Shown in pieces: positions 8,301 through 16,617 of a stretch of DNA of 64,000 nucleotides. The DNA is taken from the NCBI RefSeq assembly GCF_001942495.1, contig NZ_MKZS01000001.1, forward strand, positions 3,735,613 through 3,799,612, given 5' to 3'. Source of the stretch: Moorena bouillonii PNG (GTDB lineage Bacteria; Cyanobacteriota; Cyanobacteriia; Cyanobacteriales; Coleofasciculaceae). The notes beneath the pieces are model-generated. The model had not been told where the DNA came from and did no database searches. It saw only the letters and a list, made by a program, of their open reading frames with translations. The number at the start of each line of letters is the position of its first letter. The first letter of the stretch is position 1. A program made the position numbers and the translations under genes.

Positions 8301-9650
8301 ATGCAACTAGAAGAGTATTTCAACTTTTTGGCTCCTGATGACATTCGGATTAAAGGTCATCGGATTGGGATTGAAACGGTGTTGTACGAGTATTTATTTA
8401 AAGGACGCACTGCTGAAGAAATTGCCAAAATCTACTCGACTCTGACCTTGGAAGAGGTCTATGCCACAATTCTTTATTACCTACAGAATAAAGACACAGT
8501 TAGTCAATACATTGCTGACTGGCTAGAGTGGGCACATCAACAGCGTAAAGCTCAAGCCTTGAATCCTCATCCTGCTGTTGCTCGACTCCGGAAAATCAAA
8601 GCAGACAGACAAGCCCAGTTGAAGCATTTCACCCAGGCGGTCAACGAAGAGCTTGAGGACCTCAGCTCTAGCTTCAAGGCCAAGGTTGGGGACGTTAACC
8701 GATTGTTCCAACGGTGGAAATGGCAGAAGCGGGAAGGAAATAAGTGGATTGCCATTGGGGAAGGGCGGCGGCACCGCAGAGGCAACCAGTGGCACAACTC
8801 GTTGATTGAACCTGTGGCAAAGGAGTTGTCAGTTGTGTATTGCTCTGCAAAGGAGCTGCTGGGAAGAGTTTCAGCGGAACTGGGCGGGATAGACATTACC
8901 CCGAATAAGCTCAGCTCAGTTTTGGCTCAGTTGGGGCTACAGGAAAGAGTCGATGTCGAAGGAAAATACAAGAAATGGATCCCGGGCAAGAATGCGATCG
9001 CAACCGATGGAACCGAGTTGATTCGAGCCAAGGCATCAAAGGTTGTTTATCATCCCGATGTGGTGAAAGCGGTGGTGAAGAAACGTTCACTTTTTGTTGC
9101 TTCAGAACGCAAAAAGATAAAGAAAAATACTGGGGTAGAGTCTTTTGGGTTGAAGGTTGCGATCGCGACTATGGGCAAGGTGGAGGACTTGATGGAGCGA
9201 CTTGTTGAAGCAACTTCAAGCTTTCTTGAATACACTGAAACTCCTTTTCCATATACTTCTCAACCACTTAAAGCTCAATCAGAAGTGGTCTCAGTAGAAG
9301 TCGATCCGCAGGTCGATCCACAGCAGGAGCTTGCTACTCAACTAGATCTGGCAGCAAAAATAACTCCAGAAAAATTAATCGCAGCCCAGCCTGACCATAT
9401 TGCGCAAGGGGTCGCGATCGCGGAATGTATACAAGGGAATTATCGTGAATTGTCCAAAAAATTACACCCAGATTCATCCAGGTTCCCCACCCCCATAGCT
9501 GAAAGATCGATCAGAATTCTCAATGCGGCCAAGGTTTTGCTCGAATCTAAAGAGACTCAAGCGACGACTCCCTGGCAAACTGCCGCTAGCAAGCTTCAAA
9601 GATGGTGGGCAGAACAACAGGGACGTACAACCAGGGGAGCGATCGCTTAG
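8301..9650 (+). CDS. unknown protein with DUF433-like N-terminus
   Basis: A 449-aa protein without a firm family. Residues ~1-75 resemble the DUF433 fold (antitoxin-like winged helix; pattern DDIRIKGHRIGIETVLYEYLFKGRTAEEIAKIY). A charged central part follows, with a conserved-looking stretch (RHRRGNQWHNSLIEPVAKE) and a helix-turn-helix-like segment at ~200-235 (KELLGRVSAELGGIDITPNKLSSVLAQLGL). The C-terminal ~60 residues contain IAECIQGNYRELSKKLHPDSS. Nothing suggests membrane insertion. The DUF433-like start and basic centre make a DNA-binding role plausible, but this is inference. It is solitary at the left edge of the accessory island and is followed by a hairpin that could terminate transcription. 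Confidence 0.6.
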   Translation: MQLEEYFNFLAPDDIRIKGHRIGIETVLYEYLFKGRTAEEIAKIYSTLTLEEVYATILYYLQNKDTVSQYIADWLEWAHQQRKAQALNPHPAVARLRKIKADRQAQLKHFTQAVNEELEDLSSSFKAKVGDVNRLFQRWKWQKREGNKWIAIGEGRRHRRGNQWHNSLIEPVAKELSVVYCSAKELLGRVSAELGGIDITPNKLSSVLAQLGLQERVDVEGKYKKWIPGKNAIATDGTELIRAKASKVVYHPDVVKAVVKKRSLFVASERKKIKKNTGVESFGLKVAIATMGKVEDLMERLVEATSSFLEYTETPFPYTSQPLKAQSEVVSVEVDPQVDPQQELATQLDLAAKITPEKLIAAQPDHIAQGVAIAECIQGNYRELSKKLHPDSSRFPTPIAERSIRILNAAKVLLESKETQATTPWQTAASKLQRWWAEQQGRTTRGAIA

Positions 9651-9696
9651 AATAGACGAGTACCCCTGACAACTCCCCTGGGGATACATTGCTCCC

Positions 9697-9749
9697 GCGA
9701 ACCCCTTTGAAAAGAGTTGACGGGGTTCGCACTTTTGATCAATTTTTGG
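9697..9749 (+). terminator. probable rho-independent terminator
   Basis: The 9-bp inverted repeat gcgaacccc (9697-9705) / ggggttcgc (9722-9730) with a 16-base loop is followed by a T-rich tract. It is placed right for ending the gene that stops at 9650. Confidence 0.55.
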
Positions 9750-9985
9750 AATTTATTAATCCCACGGTTCCAACAAAGACAGAGGGAATGAAACAGTTAT
9801 CGCCTCCGATGATGGTCTCGATCAAATCGGCGTAAGCTTTAATCCCACTCTTAAAATCGACACCCTTGAGGACGGCATCAATCCCTTCGTTGAAATATTC
9901 GTTGATACCTCGATCAAGGCTGTACCTGTGCTTGCTTTCGCTTCTGCGGCAGGCAGCTAGGGGTATTGATAGAGAAGCTGCTATA
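9739..9985 (-). pseudogene. C-terminal gene remnant, unknown family
   Basis: The minus strand carries an open stretch of about 80 codons with no usable start and an upstream TAA. The encoded end reads ...DAVLKGVDFKSGIKAYAD, then IIGGDNCFIPSVFVGTVG, and stops at 9739-9741. It reads like real protein (regular hydrophobic pattern) rather than noise, so I take it as the tail of a truncated gene. I do not recognise the family. It lies between the DUF433-like gene and the MATE gene, at the edge of the accessory island. Confidence 0.35.
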
Positions 9986-10230
9986 AAGTGCCATGCTTAC
10001 TTGAGAAGTTCCGTATCAGCTTTGGGAATTGGAACTTTTCTCTTTTCAACCTCATTCCTCTGTCCAAAATACTTGAATTCAGTACAGAATTGGTGAAAAA
10101 GTTCCGACACCCGTATTAATCAGTACTGTGTTAACTTCAGTAAAGAATTGCCTGAAAGCTAGACAGATTAATGCTTTCATTGACGTTGGCACTCTGTGCC
10201 AGCTTTCCTAGCATTAAGCCATATTGTTGA

Positions 10231-11613
10231 ATGAACACAAATATAGAAGATAAATCACTGTCTCCAGCAGTATTGAGCGTGCGGAGCATACCAAAAGCTT
10301 TTTTAAGGTTGGCGACTGTTAACATCCTCTCTAGCCTTTTGATTCCCCTCTCAAGTACTGTAAGTGTTCTATTTTTAGGGCATTTGCATGAAATCCATCA
10401 TCTAGAGGGAGTAGCTCTAACTGCTGCACTGCTCAGCAGTCTCTATGAAGCCCTACTCTTTCTCCGTGCAGGCACTACAGGAATCACAGCTCAAGCCTCT
10501 GGTCGTGAGGACGAAAGAGAAATGATTCTAATACTGGCACGCAACAGTTTACTAGCTTTGATAATAGGAATAGCCTTGACGGCCATGCAGCTTCCTATGC
10601 AAGAGACTTTTTTGGCAATCCTGGAAGTTGCCCCAAATGTCAGCGCTTCTGTTTCTTCCTGTTTCAGTGCTCAGATTTGGGGGGCACCAGCAATCCTATT
10701 AAATTTTGTCTTCTTTGGTTGGTTGCTAGGGATTGGCCAGAGCAGACTAGTTTTGTTGCTGGCGTTCGTTGGGACTTTTACAAATATCATTATGGATTAT
10801 TTTTTGATAGTTGTCTTAGATCTAACAAGTGCAGGTGCTGGAATATCTCAAGCGGCTAATCAATATGTAACTTTGTTAGTTGGGCTATTTCTCGTATGGC
10901 GAAAAGTGAGGAGTTATAACATTGAGATAGACTGGAAAAGTATCTTCAATGCTTCGGCAATAAGGGAAACATTATTTTTAAATAGCAATATTATGGTTGC
11001 TCGCATCATGTCCCTTACGACTTTTCTCTTTTTCAACTATAAAAGTTCTACCTTGGGGACGAATATTTATGCAGAAAATACCCTTCTCATGCAGGTTGTT
11101 CTAATTGGCTATGCTTGCTTTGATGGACTGGGTTTTGCAGTAGAAACTCTAAGTGGAAACTTCAAAGGAGCAGGCCAAAAGAACAATCTAATAGATTTGA
11201 TGTCATTTGCTGTCAAAATCGCTCTGTTAATCAGCTTAATCATTGCAGGAGTATGCACGTTATTCCCGACATGGGTATTTAACTTGTTTACTAATCATAG
11301 TGAGATAGTAAGTGGTATACATCTATATTCTCCATGGCTAGTGTCCGTTCTCTGTTTCGGTTCTATCGAATTTGCATTGGGTGGCTATTATCTGGGGCTA
11401 GCAGAGGGATGTGCAATTCGTAATTCGGCTTTTATTAGTCTTTTCACAGCCTTTTTACCCATAGCGATATGGTCTTCTTATGCCCATAGCAACCATGCTT
11501 TATGGCTAGCTATGTCTGCATTCCCTGCTGTTAGAGCAATTGTATTTTGGATAATATTTCCTAAAACTTTAGATTTGCTTCTGACTGAAGATTCAGATTT
11601 AGCCACAAACTAG
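10231..11613 (+). CDS. MATE family efflux transporter
   Basis: A 460-aa membrane protein of the MATE/DinF multidrug exporter superfamily, about twelve hydrophobic segments in two similar halves. The first half has the family-like pattern IPLSSTVSVLFLGHL...GVALTAALLSSLYEAL, and GTFTNIIMDYFLIV follows near residue 190. Such proteins exchange Na+ or H+ for organic compounds. It converges on the minus-strand biosynthetic genes that follow (only 41 bases between stop codons), so a role in exporting or compartmentalising their product is a reasonable inference. The start ATG places a short polar N-terminus before the first helix. Confidence 0.85.
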   Translation: MNTNIEDKSLSPAVLSVRSIPKAFLRLATVNILSSLLIPLSSTVSVLFLGHLHEIHHLEGVALTAALLSSLYEALLFLRAGTTGITAQASGREDEREMILILARNSLLALIIGIALTAMQLPMQETFLAILEVAPNVSASVSSCFSAQIWGAPAILLNFVFFGWLLGIGQSRLVLLLAFVGTFTNIIMDYFLIVVLDLTSAGAGISQAANQYVTLLVGLFLVWRKVRSYNIEIDWKSIFNASAIRETLFLNSNIMVARIMSLTTFLFFNYKSSTLGTNIYAENTLLMQVVLIGYACFDGLGFAVETLSGNFKGAGQKNNLIDLMSFAVKIALLISLIIAGVCTLFPTWVFNLFTNHSEIVSGIHLYSPWLVSVLCFGSIEFALGGYYLGLAEGCAIRNSAFISLFTAFLPIAIWSSYAHSNHALWLAMSAFPAVRAIVFWIIFPKTLDLLLTEDSDLATN

Positions 11614-11654
11614 AGGGATATAGGCCTAGAGGATTTCTGAGTTCTTGCAAACCT

Positions 11655-12680
11655 CTAGGTTAAGTAAATGTTCTGATTGATGAACTCTGTATTAGCATAA
11701 CGGTATTTATAAGGCTCATGGCCTCGCATAAAATCAAATGCTTGGAGACCTTTTTCTCTGAGATGATAAAACATCATGCGATGCATCACATGTCCCGGAG
11801 AAAATCTATAATATTCAGTGTTAAAAGACAGACGATATCCCCAATATATGCGTTTAAATATGAACCCATAATAATAAGCTAAGGGATTTTCATCCAAGGA
11901 AAGTTCTGTTAGTACTAGCAGACCTCCAGAAGCTAAATAGGAAATTGATTGGCTGAAAAATCTTTTAATTGCTGGGTCATCAAAAGTATGTTTTTTGTTT
12001 TCTCTGTGAGACCACTCTTTCATATGCATTTCAATGAAAAGGGGCATGCGTATTGAGATTTCTTCTAATGAGTTAAAATGCTGACACTTAAGCTTGCCTT
12101 TTTCGCCTAACTTACGTTGCTGAGTGGCATACTTCTTCTTGTTCGCAGCTATAGTAAAAGCTTCTTCCTTTTGTAACTGTAGCTGCGGACATCTAGAACC
12201 ATCTTCTATTCTTACTTTAAAGTTGTATTGTGTTGAGTAATGGAAGTAGTCAATCAATTCCGAATGTTGACAAATTTCCCTTAAATTAACCTCATCCCAG
12301 AGGACTCCTAGTCTTTGTTTGATGTAATGAATTATCTTGGCATAAGCTATTCTTGGCTCAATCATCGATGTGTCGACAACAATATCACTGTAGTCAGCAT
12401 AGGGATCACTCAGAAATAAAAGCACCTTGTTCATTTCAGATGTCTCGAGCATCATGGGTGCAATCGCGCACACAGTATTAATCTTGAGTACCAAAATAAT
12501 ATGTAGGCGAAGGGATGCCTCAAAAGTACCCACACACTCCCACCACGCTAAATTCCACTGAGGAGTTTGGAATGGAGTCCTCGCATAAACTTTAGCAATT
12601 TTGTTCCAGTCTGGTACCAGAGTTCTAAATGCTTTTTGTGTATCTACTATCTCTATCGTGTACATTTGAATATTACCCAT
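11655..12680 (-). CDS. GNAT/FemAB-like acyltransferase (CelD/BioF2 type)
   Basis: A ~341-aa protein resembling the CelD/BcsL-type acetyltransferases (acyl-CoA N-acyltransferase fold, double-GNAT like FemAB). Seen: N-terminal TPFQTPQWNLAWWECVG, the typical opening of this group; a central basic segment (KKKYATQQRKLGEKGKL); and the C-terminal fold with YYYGFIFKRIYWGYRLSFN, then YRFSPGHVMHRMMFYHLREKG and FDFMRGHEPYKYRY. Family members transfer acyl or aminoacyl groups to amines in polysaccharide or natural-product pathways. It is the last gene of the minus-strand cluster. I take the ATG at 12680 rather than a TTG two codons upstream; neither has a strong ribosome site. Confidence 0.72.
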   Translation of the reverse strand: MGNIQMYTIEIVDTQKAFRTLVPDWNKIAKVYARTPFQTPQWNLAWWECVGTFEASLRLHIILVLKINTVCAIAPMMLETSEMNKVLLFLSDPYADYSDIVVDTSMIEPRIAYAKIIHYIKQRLGVLWDEVNLREICQHSELIDYFHYSTQYNFKVRIEDGSRCPQLQLQKEEAFTIAANKKKYATQQRKLGEKGKLKCQHFNSLEEISIRMPLFIEMHMKEWSHRENKKHTFDDPAIKRFFSQSISYLASGGLLVLTELSLDENPLAYYYGFIFKRIYWGYRLSFNTEYYRFSPGHVMHRMMFYHLREKGLQAFDFMRGHEPYKYRYANTEFINQNIYLT

Positions 12681-12913
12681 GAACAATGTCTGGATCTAGC
12701 AATAAGGCCAACTACTGGAATTAGTTTTGTGGCAATTTGCACGAATATTACTACCTCCAACCTCAGGGATGATTCAATGATGGAATAGCGTTCCTGCCTA
12801 TCTCATCTGAAAATGAATCAGCCCTGCTTCCAACCTTACCTTTGCTAGCAGCCTCTCAAAAGAGTCCTGAGTTGACCCATAAATCAAGCAGATCAACGAG
12901 TTTCTATCGCTGC

Positions 12914-13771
12914 TTACTCTAGCTCACAGTCATCTTCCATTGAAAAGTCTAGTCCATAAGATATCTGAAGCCTCATAAAGTACTGAAGTGCATTGTAAGG
13001 ATTTTCCTTGAATCTAGAGTGGACGTAGGTCATGTATTCCTGTTCATAGAGGTTTCTAAATACACTGCGAGTCAACTTGAAGCCAAGGTCAATATTATTC
13101 ACTTTGGCAGAGTAGAAAGCCTCAAAGCACTTGAAGCAATCTCTGCACCAACCTTTGTTTGAGTTGTCGCAGCTACCATCAAAGGGGATACTATTCTTGT
13201 GCAGGTATTCTATTAACTCTTCCTTATGCAAGTGGGAACACACAGAAATGACTTCATTTCCAGAGCAGTACTTATTCCAGTGCTGCGCAAACAGTGGATC
13301 TCGTTCGATAAAAGAATGTGATACAGCATTCCGACACACGAAAAGATCGTTTCTTTCCATTCCAATATAAATTTTCTCATACCCCAATTGTGCTGCAACA
13401 GCAGCACAGAGGAAATGAACCTGCCCAACACGGCGATGAGGTCCAGAAAATACTGGGTAATCATCAATGCTAAGCAAGTCTGGTTTGAGGTGTTCAATTT
13501 TGTGAAGGGTATACGTTGACTCAACCCAACCAGAATACCAGAGTGCCACTGGCTTGTGGGGCTTTGGATATTCAAGAGAAGGTAGAGTATTATCAACTTC
13601 AAAAGAATGTTCCTTTCCAAAAGTAATGAAGCTTGCATACCATCCCCAAAATTCTCTGTCATAGTTTGGCGGAACCTTAATTACCTGTTCCCCCGTGAGA
13701 ATCTGATGACGAATATTCAGATCTTGGGCTGCTTTCAGCTCCCGATCCTCATCGTTCAAAAGTATTGCCAT
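12914..13771 (-). CDS. QueC-like PP-loop ATPase with variant loop
   Basis: A 285-aa protein with the two hallmarks of the 7-cyano-7-deazaguanine synthase (QueC) family. One is an ATP-pyrophosphatase loop at residues 80-85, here S-G-W-V-E-S instead of the usual S-G-G-x-D-S. The other is a zinc site C201-x7-C209-x2-C212-x2-C215 with QueC spacing. QueC makes preQ0 from a carboxylate using ATP and ammonia; QueC-like paralogues act in natural-product and anti-phage systems. An extra ~70 residues precede the loop. It sits in a cluster of sugar/amino-sugar enzymes without queC partners (queD, queE), so a role in amide or nitrile formation on a cluster product is inferred, not shown. Confidence 0.65.
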   Translation of the reverse strand: MAILLNDEDRELKAAQDLNIRHQILTGEQVIKVPPNYDREFWGWYASFITFGKEHSFEVDNTLPSLEYPKPHKPVALWYSGWVESTYTLHKIEHLKPDLLSIDDYPVFSGPHRRVGQVHFLCAAVAAQLGYEKIYIGMERNDLFVCRNAVSHSFIERDPLFAQHWNKYCSGNEVISVCSHLHKEELIEYLHKNSIPFDGSCDNSNKGWCRDCFKCFEAFYSAKVNNIDLGFKLTRSVFRNLYEQEYMTYVHSRFKENPYNALQYFMRLQISYGLDFSMEDDCELE

Positions 13772-13864
13772 ATCCTGTCTTTGTGTACTCCGCCTCTATT
13801 TTATAGTATCTTCTACCATTACTTGATTATGGAACAAGTATTTCCGTGAAACTGATTGCCTAAA

Positions 13865-14239
13865 TTAAGATTTTTTATCTTGATTAAGTTCGATTAGATA
13901 ACCATTAGGATCTCGAATAAATGAAATCACTTCATGACCTATTTCAAAGGGATCCTTTACAATTTCAACGCCTTGAGAACGTAGCTCTTCTGTGAATGAA
14001 ACTACATTATCAACTTCAAAAGCTATATGGATCCGTGTTTCTGGGAGATCCTGATATGTTTTGTCATACCACAGCTCAATACCTGGAGGGGTTCCAGTAG
14101 TAGATAATTGGATAATTGCACCGTTATCAATTTCATACCTACATATAGGCTTAAGATTAAAATAACCGCAATAGAAATTGAGGCTTTCCTCAATATCTAA
14201 GATGTCAAGCTTAACATGGAGAAAAGATTTAATTCCCAT
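13865..14239 (-). CDS. glyoxalase/bleomycin-resistance (VOC) family protein
   Basis: A 124-aa protein of the vicinal-oxygen-chelate superfamily, one two-module unit. Seen: LHVKLDILDIEESLNFYCGYFNLKP at the start, a central ETRIHIAFEVDNV, and the typical end EVISFIRDPNGYLIELNQ. Candidate metal ligands H8, E75-region and the C-terminal E of LIEL are in place. VOC enzymes include glyoxalase I, epimerases and dioxygenases, so the reaction cannot be named. A clear AGGAGT lies about 8 bases before the ATG. It begins 17 bases after the stop of the isomerase gene upstream, so it is almost certainly co-transcribed with it. Confidence 0.85.
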   Translation of the reverse strand: MGIKSFLHVKLDILDIEESLNFYCGYFNLKPICRYEIDNGAIIQLSTTGTPPGIELWYDKTYQDLPETRIHIAFEVDNVVSFTEELRSQGVEIVKDPFEIGHEVISFIRDPNGYLIELNQDKKS

Positions 14240-14256
14240 ATTTCATAACTCCTATT

Positions 14257-15138
14257 TTAGGATTTTAACTCTTCAATTGATAGTTGCTTGAAAATTGTTC
14301 TAAGATGATTAACAGATTGTAACCATGAGTTTTCAAGGAAAGATCTTTGAGAATGTGGTTCGAGGGAAAGAAAACCATCATACCCATCTTCCTTTAGATG
14401 ATGAATTAATCCGACCCAATTTATAGCTCCCTGACCTAGAGGTTGCATAATATATTCCCGGTCAAAATCTTTATAGTTCTTCCAGGAACTCTCTTGCGAA
14501 TGGATTTTAGGAGAGTAGCAGCTACCATCTTTTACTTGAATATAGGCAATATGAGGCTTTAAAGTTTCGTATGCTAAAGGAAAAGGTTCTAAGCCAGTGT
14601 AATAGTAATTACAAGGGTCGAATGTAAGTTTAAAGTTTGGACTATCTACTTGCTCCATCATTTTGAGTAGAGAAAGGGGACGACGAGTAATATCACTTTT
14701 GAAAAGATCTACACCAAACAGATCAAATTCATTCTCTAAGGTGATTGTTACTCCCAATTCCTCCGCTAATGAAAGGCATGGTTTGAGATATTTTTGATAT
14801 TCAGACATTGCTTTTTTATCATCCTGAATATTACTATATCCAAAATAAGTATTGGCAAAAAAAGCTTGACTCTGGTGTGCCAACTCGATTGCTTGCATTA
14901 GCAACTTTTGATCTTCTAATGAGCCTCCTGCACGATATAGTTCACTACCAGTCGATATACAAGCTACCTTGAGCCCTGCTTCTGAGATCAGCTCAAGAGT
15001 AAGTTCAACCCCTTCCACTTCAAAATTTTGGGGATACCATAACTCAACAAACCGAACTTCATTCTTTTTAGCCTCATTTATCAGTTTTGTAATTGAATCA
15101 GACGAATTCAGTTCAGTTCCTGAAATTGCTAATAACAT
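14257..15138 (-). CDS. sugar phosphate isomerase/epimerase (AP-endonuclease-2 TIM barrel)
   Basis: A 293-aa xylose-isomerase-like TIM barrel protein. Seen: strand-helix alternation and metal-ligand blocks VTLENEFDLFG (~130-142), FKLTFDPCNYYYTG (~178-190), IAYIQVKDGS (~208) and the final LSLEPHS (E ~265). These are the four places where the family binds its divalent metal (E, D, H, E), though one usual histidine is replaced around the third block. Family members isomerise or epimerise sugars, inosose or hydroxypyruvate. GAGG lies 8 bases before the ATG. It is 37 bases behind the SDR gene and 17 bases before the VOC gene, forming a tight operon. Confidence 0.82.
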   Translation of the reverse strand: MLLAISGTELNSSDSITKLINEAKKNEVRFVELWYPQNFEVEGVELTLELISEAGLKVACISTGSELYRAGGSLEDQKLLMQAIELAHQSQAFFANTYFGYSNIQDDKKAMSEYQKYLKPCLSLAEELGVTITLENEFDLFGVDLFKSDITRRPLSLLKMMEQVDSPNFKLTFDPCNYYYTGLEPFPLAYETLKPHIAYIQVKDGSCYSPKIHSQESSWKNYKDFDREYIMQPLGQGAINWVGLIHHLKEDGYDGFLSLEPHSQRSFLENSWLQSVNHLRTIFKQLSIEELKS

Positions 15139-15175
15139 TAATACTGCCTCGTTAATATTATTACTTATCGTTTTA

Positions 15176-15964
15176 CTAGGGCATTACCACCCCTCTATTA
15201 ACTACGATAGTCTGTCCTGTAATGCGGTCACTTTTTGATGAACAAAGAAACAACATCGTGCCTACAAGATCTTCTGGCGTTTGCTCTTTTTGAATTGCAC
15301 AAGCTTCCGTTACTATTGGCTTAATGGTTTCCATCATGAATTCTGAGGACTCAACTGCTTCAGATATTGTCAAACCAGGAGCAATCGCATTTACATTGAT
15401 ATTAAACTTCCCAAGTTCACGAGCTAAACAGCGTGTCATAACAGCCACAGCTCCTTTTGAGGCAAAATATGCTAACTGCCCTTCATATCCTTTCCAAATA
15501 GCATCTGAGGTAATATTAACAATTTTGCCGCCCCCTATTTTTTCCATAATAGGCTTAACATACTTGCAGCATAAGTACACACCGGCTGAATTAACAGACA
15601 TCACACGATTCCATTCAATCTCTTCTAATTCCCAAAACGGTTTAAATGGTTTCTCTACATCTAACATAATGGCTGCATTGTTAACTAGAAAATCCACACG
15701 TTCAAAATAACTAAGAATGTTTTCAAACATCTTTTTGACACTTTTTTCAGAGGCAACATCTACCTCGACGGCTAGTGCTTGCCCACCTATTTTTTCCAAT
15801 TCACTAGCAGTTTCTTGAGCTCGTTTGTAGTTAATATCCGCAACAACTACCGACACTCCCTCCGAAACAAAACCTTCACAGTATGCTTTGCCAATCCCCC
15901 GTGCTCCTCCTGTGACAAGTGCAACTTGTTTAGCAGATTTTTTATTAATGATCATGTGACTCAT
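15176..15964 (-). CDS. short-chain dehydrogenase/reductase
   Basis: A 262-aa classical SDR. Seen: NAD(P)-binding TGGARGIGKAY (~residues 18-28), acidic residue after strand 2 (VVADINYKRA) favouring NAD(H), NNAA (~94-97), catalytic S (KIVNITSDA) and Y-x3-K (AYFASKGAV), and the C-terminal RITGQTIVVNRG. It should interconvert an alcohol and a ketone. The ATG overlaps the end of the upstream SLOG-like gene by 20 bases in another frame, a strong sign of translational coupling. Next to an isomerase and a DegT aminotransferase it could make the keto-sugar that is then aminated. Confidence 0.93.
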   Translation of the reverse strand: MSHMIINKKSAKQVALVTGGARGIGKAYCEGFVSEGVSVVVADINYKRAQETASELEKIGGQALAVEVDVASEKSVKKMFENILSYFERVDFLVNNAAIMLDVEKPFKPFWELEEIEWNRVMSVNSAGVYLCCKYVKPIMEKIGGGKIVNITSDAIWKGYEGQLAYFASKGAVAVMTRCLARELGKFNINVNAIAPGLTISEAVESSEFMMETIKPIVTEACAIQKEQTPEDLVGTMLFLCSSKSDRITGQTIVVNRGVVMP

Positions 15965-16472
15965 ACTCCTTAATCATTCCTAAAAAATCATCAATAATAC
16001 TGGGAATTTGTTCAAAATACTCTCCATCAACGTGATTGAAATAGGGAGATTTGATTTTCTTAATATCTATCAATTGCTGTTTTCCGAGAATCAACAAAGG
16101 CTTGCCAATATCAAGTGTAAGAGCAGTTTCTGTCAGTGTTCCATACATTCCATCAAAAGCAATAAGACCAGATGCTGTCCAGACAACGATATTGTTTCTT
16201 GCCAAATCCATTGATGTAAGAATAGGGTAATCAATATAATTGTTGGCTAACAGCCTTTCTTTTCCTTTCATTATCCCAATTGTTGCACCTCCTGTCTGTT
16301 TGCAACCTTTACACACAGCTTCCATGATGCCATCTTCTCCTCCACAGACGACAGATATTCCGCGTTTTCCCAATTCCTGACCAACATTTTCTGCAAGTAT
16401 CACTGCTTCTGGAGTAGTACTAATGGTGCGACCACCAATAATTCCGACAATTAATTTTGACGATGCAATCAT
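15945..16472 (-). CDS. SLOG/LOG-like nucleotide-binding protein (TIGR00725 type)
   Basis: A 175-aa Rossmann-like protein of the SLOG superfamily, nearest to the TIGR00725 group. Seen: IIGGRTIS near the N-terminus, RGISVVCGGEDGIMEAVCKG (~37-57), LARNNIVVWTASGLIAFDG (~88-106), and YGTLTE (~108-113), the place of the PGGxGTxxE motif of LOG phosphoribohydrolases. LOG proteins cleave the base from nucleoside 5'-monophosphates; other SLOG proteins only bind nucleotides. The second glycine of the motif is altered (DGMYGT), so catalysis is uncertain. It overlaps the SDR gene. In this cluster a phosphoribohydrolase step that releases ribose-5-phosphate from a nucleotide is an attractive but unproven idea. 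Confidence 0.7.
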   Translation of the reverse strand: MIASSKLIVGIIGGRTISTTPEAVILAENVGQELGKRGISVVCGGEDGIMEAVCKGCKQTGGATIGIMKGKERLLANNYIDYPILTSMDLARNNIVVWTASGLIAFDGMYGTLTETALTLDIGKPLLILGKQQLIDIKKIKSPYFNHVDGEYFEQIPSIIDDFLGMIKEYESHDH

Positions 16473-16617
16473 ATTCTAAAAAACACCTATAAATTTTCGG
16501 GAAACGAATCTTCATAATCAGATTCAATTAGAGTAATCTATCATAATTTAATCGTTAAAAAGCAATATCAGTATTACGTGATCAACTTAGGTATCTGCTT
16601 GGGAATTTTTTCGTCCT

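Noticed and set aside
9866-10096. A 76-codon plus-strand frame before the MATE gene
   Set aside because: It overlaps the better supported minus-strand remnant and has no protein-like pattern.
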